A stretch of DNA of 9,058 nucleotides from the NCBI GenBank assembly GCA_002482685.1, contig DLGL01000014.1, positions 1 through 9,058 of the forward strand. The letters are read 5' to 3'. Below, in pieces: positions 1 to 5,913 of this stretch; position 1 is the stretch's first letter, and every line of letters starts with the position of its first letter. Under the pieces are notes generated by a model, which was given only the letters and a program-made list of their open reading frames with translations, made no database searches and had not been told where the DNA came from. This stretch comes from Bacteriovoracaceae bacterium UBA7695. Lineage in GTDB: Bacteria; Bdellovibrionota; Bacteriovoracia; Bacteriovoracales; Bacteriovoracaceae. Position numbers and translations under genes: made by a program.

Positions 1-940
1 CTAAGGCTTGGGTCTCTACAAACAGGGACCGACTTCCTTCAAGTATGCATGTCAGAGAACGACCAAAAGATCCAGGCAATGATTGCTCTAAAAAGTATTG
101 AGAAGGGTTTGTTATCTCAATTAAACCTTTTTCCTGCATTTCAAAAATTCCTACTTCATTAGTGTTACCAAAGCGATTTTTCATAACTCGCAACATACGG
201 TATTGCCCTAACTGATCCCCTTCAAAATAGATAACTGTATCAACCATGTGCTCAAGAATCTTTGGCCCGGCTATCTGGCCTTCTTTAGTAACATGTCCAA
301 TGAGAAAACAGGTGAGATTGTAGGCCTTTGCATAATTCATTAACTCATACGTTACTTCACGTATCTGAGTTAAAGTTCCTGCTGCAGACTCTACCTGACT
401 TGAATGAGTGGTTTGAATGGAATCAAGTACTAAAAATTTAGGTTTTAGAGTTTTTACCTGCTCAAGAATTTTTTGCCAGTTGGTTTCATTATAAATATAA
501 AAACCCGGGTTACTTACTCCCAATCTTTTAGATCTACCGGCAACTTGCGATTCAGATTCTTCACCACTTACATACAGGATTTTTTCGTCCTTATAGTTTG
601 TCAGGAGTTTTCCACAAACTTCCATAAGCAGAGTAGATTTACCTATTCCAGGCTCCCCACCAATTAAAGTAAGTGATCCAAGTGTCACTCCACTTCCCAT
701 AACTCTATCAAACTCCCCAATTCCAGTTGTATAACGCTCAACTGTATCTTGTTCTACTTCATCAATTGTTTTAGGCCGACTCTCTCGTCCGAGAATCGAT
801 TTAGGTGAACCCTTACTGGGTTTTATTGTTTCTTCCTCACTAAATGAATTCCACTGCTGACAGTCCGGGCACTTGCCTAACCATTTTGCTGATTTATATC
901 CACATTCCTGACAGGTAAATTCGGTACGGATCTTTGCCAT
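1..940 (-). CDS. radA: DNA repair protein RadA (Sms), partial, C-terminus beyond window
   Basis: RadA is a RecA-like ATPase (a hexameric DnaB-type helicase in characterised cases) that promotes branch migration of recombination intermediates in the cytoplasm. I translated 313 codons from the ATG at 940. Visible in order: an N-terminal C4 zinc finger (C10, C13, C24, C27, as CQECG and CPDCQ), Walker A GGEPGIGKST (94-103), a Walker B-like strand FLVLDSIQT (169-177), and the RadA-specific KNRFG motif (254-258). From about residue 290 the first part of the Lon-protease-like domain begins (LTCILEGSRSLFVETQAL). Full RadA is usually about 450 residues, so roughly the last 140 lie left of base 1. The start is firm: the zinc finger begins 9 residues later and GAGGAA lies just upstream. 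The start codon directly abuts the ligA stop codon, so the two genes are probably co-transcribed and coupled. No key residue is missing in the visible part. Confidence 0.97.
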   Translation of the reverse strand, partial: MAKIRTEFTCQECGYKSAKWLGKCPDCQQWNSFSEEETIKPSKGSPKSILGRESRPKTIDEVEQDTVERYTTGIGEFDRVMGSGVTLGSLTLIGGEPGIGKSTLLMEVCGKLLTNYKDEKILYVSGEESESQVAGRSKRLGVSNPGFYIYNETNWQKILEQVKTLKPKFLVLDSIQTTHSSQVESAAGTLTQIREVTYELMNYAKAYNLTCFLIGHVTKEGQIAGPKILEHMVDTVIYFEGDQLGQYRMLRVMKNRFGNTNEVGIFEMQEKGLIEITNPSQYFLEQSLPGSFGRSLTCILEGSRSLFVETQAL

Positions 941-2836
941 TTATTCCTCAATCATTTTTAAGAGTTTTTTCTCATTGATTACAGGTATTCCAAGATCTTT
1001 GGCCTTAATAAATTTACTAGATGAGCTATCTGTTTCATTTGTGATGAGATAAGTTGTGTTTTTTGAAACGGAGCTTACCATCACGCCCCCATTTTTCTTT
1101 ATCAGTTTCTCAAACTCACTCCGGTTCATGCTTAACTCACCCGTAATACAAAATTTCTTGTCTTTCAAGGGGCCTTCACCCAAGCTAATTTCGTCTTCCT
1201 TGACCTTCACCCCGTAAGATAGAAGTTTCCGGATTAATGGTTCTTTTTTTTGAATTGAAGTCAAAAATGCATGTGAAGATTTTTCTGCAAAACCTTCTAT
1301 ATTTAACATTTTATCCAAAGTTAAGTTTAGGATTTTTTCGAGACTATTATATCCTTGAGCAATAATTTTTTCGGTTTTTGCCATGGAAACACCTTCAACT
1401 CCAATAGCTGAAATAAACTGAACGAGGGTTTGATTTTTTGTCTTTTGAATATTTTCATACATTTTAGTCGCCAATTTCTCTTTAACTTTTTCAAGCATCA
1501 AAAACTGATCAACTTCTATTTTGTAAAGATCAGGAATCTCTTCAACCAGACCCTTACTCATCATTTCTTCTAAACGTTTATCAGATAGATCCTCAATTCC
1601 GCACTTACTCATGTAATTTAGAATTTCTTCTTTTACTTTAGCAGGACATTTTTCATTTTCGCAAAACAACCAGATATCCTGAATAACTAATTTACTACGG
1701 CAACTAGGACAATTTTCGGGATAACTAAAGAGACTATTTGATTTTTCTATTACCTGTAGAAATTTAGGTATGACTTCTCCTGAACGAATAATTTCAATTT
1801 TGTCACCAGGCTTCAACTCATAGTTCTGAACTAATCCAAAATTATGAAGAGTAACCCTTCCTATCATAGCACCAGATAATTCAACGGGCTCAACAAGTGC
1901 TACGGGAGTGAGGGTTCCATTTCTTGAAACACCCCATTCGATCTCATTTATGACTGTGGTCTTTGTATCTCCAGCAAACTTAAAAGCAATTTTGTAACGA
2001 GGATGATGGGATGTTTCACCAAGTTCTTCATGAAGCTTCAAAGAATTATAAACAAAAACTAACCCATCAATAAGATAGTCACCCTTAACCATGAAATCTT
2101 TGGCTTCAAGAATTCTTTTATCAATTTTATTTTTAGAATTATGAACTTCGAAATCAGGTAAATCAAAACCTAGTCGTTTAAGCTCCTTAAGCTTGTCTTG
2201 TTCTTTTGCATAGTTTTCATTAGAGATTAAATCAAATGCTTTAAAGCTTAAGAAAGAAGAAAGAAAAATATTTTCTTTTCTCCCTAAAAGACCGGCGACA
2301 ATATTTCGTTGGGAAGTGGGTTTTTCTAAATTTAACTTTTCCATTTCTTTAGTTAGTGCAAAAAAGTTTTTTTCAATACAAAATATTTCACCTCTCACTT
2401 CGATTTCACCTTCATAAGGTATAGCCTTAGGAATGTCGGAGATGAACATCGCTTTTTTAGTAATATTCTCTCCCCATTGGCCATCACCCCGCGTTTTAGC
2501 CATGACAAGATGGCCATCTTTGTAAAGAAGGGAGCAACTTGACCCATCGATTTTTAGAATGCTTAGGACGTCTTCCTTACCAATCCATTTGATTAAATCT
2601 TTTTCATCGTAGGTTTTATCAAGGGATAACATTCGCGTACTGTGGGATACTTTTAAATTTGCATCCACATTCATATGTCCTACCAGTTTTAAGATAGGAT
2701 TATTACTGTCGAGTTTTTTGAGTTGTAATTCTAATTTATCGTAGTCTTCATCTGAGATTTCAGATTTCCCTCTATAATAGAGTTCTTTATGGTGAAGGAT
2801 GAGCTTTTCAAGCTCTTGGATTTGGTTTGCTTTCAT
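941..2836 (-). CDS. ligA: NAD+-dependent DNA ligase LigA with altered adenine pocket
   Basis: LigA seals 3'-OH/5'-phosphate nicks using NAD+ in replication and repair. The protein has 631 residues (family about 670) with all the usual domains: the NMN-binding Ia domain (residues 1-50, YY at 20-21 and SDEDYD at 28-33), the nucleotidyltransferase core with the adenylated lysine K95 in KIDG, TRGDG (115-119), VRGE (147-150) and AFKF with K286, an OB fold, a C4 zinc finger (C376, C379, C392, C397), helix-hairpin-helix repeats (about 470-530) and a BRCT domain (about 555-631). Oddities by hand alignment to E. coli LigA: the Glu two residues before the catalytic Lys is Ile (I93), the motif IV lysine of DGVVIK is Val (V262, in DGLVFV), and NPRNAAAGSLR is SQRNIVAGLLG. 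The start is supported because domain Ia begins at once and the next Met is residue 55. No good Shine-Dalgarno precedes it; a TATAAT box lies 8 nt upstream. It may be the housekeeping ligase or a divergent paralogue. Confidence 0.95.
   Translation of the reverse strand: MKANQIQELEKLILHHKELYYRGKSEISDEDYDKLELQLKKLDSNNPILKLVGHMNVDANLKVSHSTRMLSLDKTYDEKDLIKWIGKEDVLSILKIDGSSCSLLYKDGHLVMAKTRGDGQWGENITKKAMFISDIPKAIPYEGEIEVRGEIFCIEKNFFALTKEMEKLNLEKPTSQRNIVAGLLGRKENIFLSSFLSFKAFDLISNENYAKEQDKLKELKRLGFDLPDFEVHNSKNKIDKRILEAKDFMVKGDYLIDGLVFVYNSLKLHEELGETSHHPRYKIAFKFAGDTKTTVINEIEWGVSRNGTLTPVALVEPVELSGAMIGRVTLHNFGLVQNYELKPGDKIEIIRSGEVIPKFLQVIEKSNSLFSYPENCPSCRSKLVIQDIWLFCENEKCPAKVKEEILNYMSKCGIEDLSDKRLEEMMSKGLVEEIPDLYKIEVDQFLMLEKVKEKLATKMYENIQKTKNQTLVQFISAIGVEGVSMAKTEKIIAQGYNSLEKILNLTLDKMLNIEGFAEKSSHAFLTSIQKKEPLIRKLLSYGVKVKEDEISLGEGPLKDKKFCITGELSMNRSEFEKLIKKNGGVMVSSVSKNTTYLITNETDSSSSKFIKAKDLGIPVINEKKLLKMIEE
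944..949 (-). promoter_or_regulatory. Ribosome binding site of radA embedded in the last ligA codons
   Basis: On the minus strand the sequence reads GAG GAA TAA ATG. The last two Glu codons of ligA form a GAGGAA Shine-Dalgarno site, followed by the ligA stop (TAA, 943-941) and at once by the radA ATG (940-938). The spacer is only 3 nt, and the stop and start codons touch without overlap. A terminating ribosome would sit on the radA start, so translational coupling is likely. Confidence 0.6.
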
Positions 2837-2880
2837 GGAGTCTCATTATAGTCACTAGAGAACTCTGTGCAAAGACTCCA
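2836..2880. repeat. 8-bp inverted repeat spanning the ligA promoter and start
   Basis: The perfect arms are TGGAGTCT (2836-2843) and AGACTCCA (2873-2880), separated by 29 nt. One arm touches the A of the ligA ATG and covers the expected transcription start; the other abuts or overlaps the -35 element. The arms enclose the TATAAT box. It could be an operator for a dimeric repressor. In read-through RNA from the upstream gene it could form a hairpin partly hiding the ligA start. The loop is too long, and no T-run follows, for an intrinsic terminator. Chance occurrence is possible. Confidence 0.4.
2845..2873 (-). promoter_or_regulatory. Candidate ligA promoter, leaderless geometry
   Basis: On the minus strand a perfect TATAAT (2850-2845) lies 17 bp after TTTGCA (2873-2868; 4 of 6 matches to TTGACA). 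Only 8 nt, GAGACTCC, separate TATAAT from the ligA ATG at 2836. Transcription would therefore start within a few bases of the start codon, and the leader has no strong Shine-Dalgarno. This is seen by eye; promoter activity is inferred. Confidence 0.5.
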
Positions 2881-2885
2881 GATTC

Positions 2886-4319
2886 CTAAAAATTGAACGA
2901 AGCTCCAAGCTTGAGTTTTACATTATCGTTATAGCTAGCTTCTTTAAAATTTGAATCAAACTTCGCTTTTCCTGCAACTGTTTCTAAAGAGCCATCCAGT
3001 GTCATTCTTGGAGTGTAGTAAAACCTGACACCAGCCTCAATTTCTAGTAATGATGCAGACGTAGCACTTCCGAGAATTTTGTCTGAATCAGTAAATGAAG
3101 GAAAAGGCATAAAGTCAGCATGAGCAAAAAATCTAAATTCTCTATTCATAGGGATATTAGCAGCAACCCCTAAAAGAACTCCCGTTATATTTCCCTGACC
3201 CATACCATTGGCTTCGTCATAGCTGATATCAAATGAGTAATTCCCGTAACCGCCGTAAATATCAATTTGGGGTCCATAGAAGAATCCGGTAGGTAGATAT
3301 TTATATCCCCCGGTTACTTTTATTTTTCCGAATGAAGCAGTTTCATCTGCAAGGGTACCAACAGATTTAGCCAATTGAAGGGCCGCAAAATACTGCCTGG
3401 TTATCCAACCTTCTCCACGAAAGTCGAAACCGTAAAGTTGCCCCTCCATTTTTCGGGATGTTCCACCAGATCGAACTATTTCAACACTTGCCGAAGAACC
3501 GAGGAGAGCGATAGAAAGAACTCCTAATTTGCCAGGTTCTTCAATTTCAGCATCTTGGTTATCTTCCCTGATAACCTCCTGCCTAAAGGTTTCAAGCCGA
3601 ACCCAGTCACCAATAATGAGCTTTTTATCTGACTTGTAAACTTTAACCATACCCAGCGCTTGATTGTCTGAGATATTAAACACTTTACCTTCGGCGAGTA
3701 CGTCCGTTTTCCAATCGACGATTTTTTTGAGTAAAGGATGTTTCATTTTTTTTGTAGGACGTTTAACTATAAACTCTTGCCCTACTTGAATAGGATAACC
3801 CTTGCCTACGTCTAAAGTAATTTGATCACCCAGAATTCCATTAATTTTTGCATCATAAGGAATTGTTTTAGAATAAGTATCAAGCCAATTTTTCACATGT
3901 TGTGAAATGACATCAATATCATCATTATCAATTAAAGCCTTTTCACTAAAGTACAGATCTTCGCCGTCTTCACCGTGAACCTCTAATTGAATCTCAACAC
4001 CTTTGATTTCATTCACCAAGCTGACTCTAACAATAGAACCTACTTGTAATTTTTCAGCGACAGTTTTAAGAACTTCTTTTTGCTTTAAGTACTGAGGGAG
4101 ATTTTCTCTATAGCGACTGAAGACACTTATCATGCCAGAATTTGATATATAAGTGCACCAGTTGCTTTTTTTTAGATCTTGTTCAATTTGTTCGAAGACT
4201 TTGAATCCAATTGCACCACCCACACTATCAGTAACAGGCAAGAGTGTGCATCTTCTCATAGATGCTTGAGCAAAAACATTTAAAGGAATGAGAAGTATCA
4301 ACAGAAGCAATAATTTCAT
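2886..4319 (-). CDS. Exported CsgG/FlgT-like protein with C-terminal beta-barrel-like domain
   Basis: I recognise the architecture but not a named gene. The 477-residue product starts with a Sec signal peptide (Leu-rich residues 3-13, likely cleavage after A17 or A19). Residues 20-155 resemble the periplasmic alpha/beta domain of CsgG/FlgT-like proteins (a VAEKLQVGSIVRVSL stretch) and hold two cysteines, C24 and C55, that could pair. Residues 157-243 look like the SH3-like FlgT C-terminal domain: two G-hydrophobic-GD/GQ strand units, INGILGDQITLDVGKGYPI and MVKVYKSDKKLIIGDWVRLE. After an acidic linker (250-263), residues 265-477 show alternating hydrophobic strands with aromatic girdle residues and end in LKLGASFNF; a terminal Phe is typical of outer-membrane barrels recognised by the BAM machinery. 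The protein would thus be anchored in the outer membrane with a periplasmic N-terminal half. Its start overlaps the upstream HTH gene by 4 bp (ATGA) and no clear Shine-Dalgarno is present, so coupling is likely. Ligand and role are unknown; a link to motility or surface assembly is only a guess. Confidence 0.8.
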   Translation of the reverse strand: MKLLLLLILLIPLNVFAQASMRRCTLLPVTDSVGGAIGFKVFEQIEQDLKKSNWCTYISNSGMISVFSRYRENLPQYLKQKEVLKTVAEKLQVGSIVRVSLVNEIKGVEIQLEVHGEDGEDLYFSEKALIDNDDIDVISQHVKNWLDTYSKTIPYDAKINGILGDQITLDVGKGYPIQVGQEFIVKRPTKKMKHPLLKKIVDWKTDVLAEGKVFNISDNQALGMVKVYKSDKKLIIGDWVRLETFRQEVIREDNQDAEIEEPGKLGVLSIALLGSSASVEIVRSGGTSRKMEGQLYGFDFRGEGWITRQYFAALQLAKSVGTLADETASFGKIKVTGGYKYLPTGFFYGPQIDIYGGYGNYSFDISYDEANGMGQGNITGVLLGVAANIPMNREFRFFAHADFMPFPSFTDSDKILGSATSASLLEIEAGVRFYYTPRMTLDGSLETVAGKAKFDSNFKEASYNDNVKLKLGASFNF

Positions 4320-4654
4320 AATAACTTTGGCAGATCCGGTGGATCCATTTTAAAGGAGGATTTCTCAGTTGAAGACTCATAAAGTTCAACCAGCATTTTA
4401 AGCTCATTGTTTTCTTCGCTTAAATGCCTGATTTGAGATCTTAACAATTCAAGCTCCAGCTTTATTCGCAAATTTTCTTCATCAGATTTTAATTTTACCC
4501 TCTCAGAACTAGCCACATAAATTAAGTACTTTCCGTCTTCTTCTTTGTGTTTGAGGATATTACTTTTAATATGGCGTCGAATGGTAGAAATCGACACCTT
4601 CTTATAAAGAGAATAGTCTGTAATTGATAACCAGACTCCATCCGTAGTTTGCAT
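4316..4654 (-). CDS. Small helix-turn-helix protein with coiled coil
   Basis: This 112-residue cytoplasmic protein has an N-terminal MerR/excisionase-like winged-helix segment: WLSITDYSLYKKVSISTIRR (8-27) gives the two helices, with the KVSISTIRRH turn and recognition helix at about 19-32, and HKEEDGKYLIY (36-46) fits the wing. Residues 52-95 form a charged, leucine-rich segment predicted to be a coiled coil, probably for dimerisation. The tail (101-112) is short and Pro-rich, DPPDLPKLL. It has no signal peptide or effector domain. A strong AGGAGG site precedes the start. Its stop overlaps the start of the exported barrel gene by 4 bp, so the two are made together. It could regulate its own operon and the divergent patatin operon across the 74-bp gap. 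Alternatively it could be a DNA-binding or scaffold protein not acting as a classical regulator. Assignment of HTH is fairly secure; its target is unknown. Confidence 0.8.
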   Translation of the reverse strand: MQTTDGVWLSITDYSLYKKVSISTIRRHIKSNILKHKEEDGKYLIYVASSERVKLKSDEENLRIKLELELLRSQIRHLSEENNELKMLVELYESSTEKSSFKMDPPDLPKLL

Positions 4655-4656
4655 TC

Positions 4657-4664
4657 ATCCTCCT
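4657..4664 (-). promoter_or_regulatory. Strong Shine-Dalgarno of the HTH gene
   Basis: AGGAGGAT on the minus strand; the AGGAGG core ends 4 nt before the ATG at 4654. It is the best ribosome binding site in the window and fixes the start. It contrasts with the near absence of such a site before the coupled downstream gene. Confidence 0.75.
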
Positions 4665-4677
4665 ATGGATTAATCTT

Positions 4678-4709
4678 TATGATAGAGAATCCGATGAATA
4701 AGTGCAAAA
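4678..4709. promoter_or_regulatory. Candidate overlapping divergent promoters
   Basis: The near-palindrome TATGATA (4678-4684) reads TATGAT on the plus strand (-10 for the patatin gene, leader about 40 nt) and TATCAT on the minus strand (-10 for the HTH gene). Each matches TATAAT in 5 of 6 positions. On the minus side TTTGCA (4708-4703) lies 18 bp upstream, the same -35-like hexamer as before ligA. No good -35 was found on the plus side (TTCATC at 4654-4659 at best). The two -10 boxes overlap, so both promoters could not be occupied at once. This is weak sequence evidence. Confidence 0.35.
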
Positions 4710-4728
4710 TTTAAAAGAAAGTTGAGTA

Positions 4729-5913
4729 ATGAAGTCAGTTGATTTAAATGATTTAAAGAATAAAAAAATAGCCCTCGTTCTCTCGGGAGGAGTTGTTAAG
4801 GCTGCCGCCTGGCATCTGGGAGTAACTCACGCTCTTGAAGAACTCGGATTCTACTTAAAGGGCAACAAGAATTCGACCCCTTCTCAAACTTTAAACCAAC
4901 GAAGTCTGGAGATTGGCACCTACGTAGGTTCCAGCGCAGGAGCGATGATATGTGTCTACCTTGCAAGTGGGTACACTCCCCAAGACATTATCCAGGCCAC
5001 ACTAGGTATTAAGGGTTCAAAAATCCGAGGTATCAGTTACAAGGACATGTTCAACACTAAGAGACCTGATCTTAGAGCGCCTAAAATGGACCTTTACCAT
5101 CCTCTGGAAGGGTTTCCAACGCTTTTTAAGAACATCATAAAACCCTTTATTTCGGTTCCTGGTTTTTTTTCCACTGAAGGTGTTAGAAATTATCTTTTAG
5201 AGAACGTCATAGAAAAGGATAATTTTGAAGATTTTGCTGCAGATTTATTCATTGTGGCCACACAACTGGATCATTCTCGAAAAGTGATTTTTTCGAAATT
5301 TAATTATCCGAATCCAAGCCATGATTCAACATCGGTTTATTATACTGGCACCAGTGTATCACAGGCGGCCGCTGCCAGTATGAGTGTCCCTCCTTTCTAC
5401 TGTCCATATCCGATAAAAAATCCAATCACTAAAGGTGTTGATTACTATATCGATGGGGAAATTAGAGAAACACTTTCTACCCACGTTGCAGAAGATAATG
5501 GATGTGACGTTATTATTAGTTCGTGGACACATACACCTTATCACTTTCATGACGAGGTAGGCTCACTAGTCAACTACGGCCTTCCCCATATCGCTATTCA
5601 ATCTATTTATCTGATGATTCAAAAAAAGATTATTGCCTCAAGAGCTGAGCGCGCAAAGGCAATAGATATTATGGATACCGTCAATGATTACATGAAAATT
5701 GAAAAATTCAGTAATACCCACCGCAGAGAGATTATGGCAATTCTTCAGAGAAAATTACACATAAACCCCAAGGTCAGACTGATCGATATTTATCCAGACC
5801 ACCATGACTACAAGCTATTCTTTGCAAATTCATTCTCATTAAACTCAAAAGTTTCTGCCCATGCGGTTGAAGCGGGCTATAAACGCACAATGCAGATTCT
5901 GAGCCCTAGATGA
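4729..5913 (+). CDS. Patatin-like phospholipase
   Basis: Patatin-family enzymes hydrolyse acyl esters of phospholipids with a Ser-Asp dyad. The 394-residue product shows the family landmarks in order: the oxyanion loop IALVLSGGVVKAAAWHLGV (14-32), the nucleophile elbow GSSAG (67-71, Ser69), the conserved SQAAAASMSVPPFYCPYPI block (211-229), and the catalytic Asp in YIDGE (D242-G243). Two departures from the common form are seen: the third Gly of the GGGxR/K loop is Val22, and DG is followed by Glu rather than Gly or Ala. The dyad is intact, so activity is expected. There is no signal peptide or membrane segment, so it is cytoplasmic or exported by a non-Sec route. Residues 295-394 form a basic helical C-terminal region with no domain I recognise. 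The start has only a weak purine-rich site upstream. It overlaps the downstream transglycosylase gene by 4 bp (ATGA). Substrate and physiological role (membrane remodelling or attack on another cell's lipids) cannot be read from sequence. Confidence 0.9.
   Translation: MKSVDLNDLKNKKIALVLSGGVVKAAAWHLGVTHALEELGFYLKGNKNSTPSQTLNQRSLEIGTYVGSSAGAMICVYLASGYTPQDIIQATLGIKGSKIRGISYKDMFNTKRPDLRAPKMDLYHPLEGFPTLFKNIIKPFISVPGFFSTEGVRNYLLENVIEKDNFEDFAADLFIVATQLDHSRKVIFSKFNYPNPSHDSTSVYYTGTSVSQAAAASMSVPPFYCPYPIKNPITKGVDYYIDGEIRETLSTHVAEDNGCDVIISSWTHTPYHFHDEVGSLVNYGLPHIAIQSIYLMIQKKIIASRAERAKAIDIMDTVNDYMKIEKFSNTHRREIMAILQRKLHINPKVRLIDIYPDHHDYKLFFANSFSLNSKVSAHAVEAGYKRTMQILSPR

Noticed and set aside
473..667. Plus-strand open frame of 64 codons
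   Set aside because: It lies wholly inside radA on the opposite strand, where Walker A and other RadA motifs are encoded; no ribosome site or recognisable domain.
2837..2885. Intrinsic terminator between the barrel gene and ligA
   Set aside because: The inverted repeat has a 29-nt loop and no following T-run in the direction of transcription, and its arm touches the ligA start codon.
4656..4658. Second ATG 4 nt upstream of the HTH gene start
   Set aside because: It is out of frame with the HTH product and overlaps the spacer of the AGGAGG site; the 4654 start gives the complete HTH protein.
5359..5550. Minus-strand open frame of 63 codons
   Set aside because: It is antisense to the patatin block holding the conserved SMSVPP and YIDGE motifs; its product is Cys/Arg-rich with no recognisable features.
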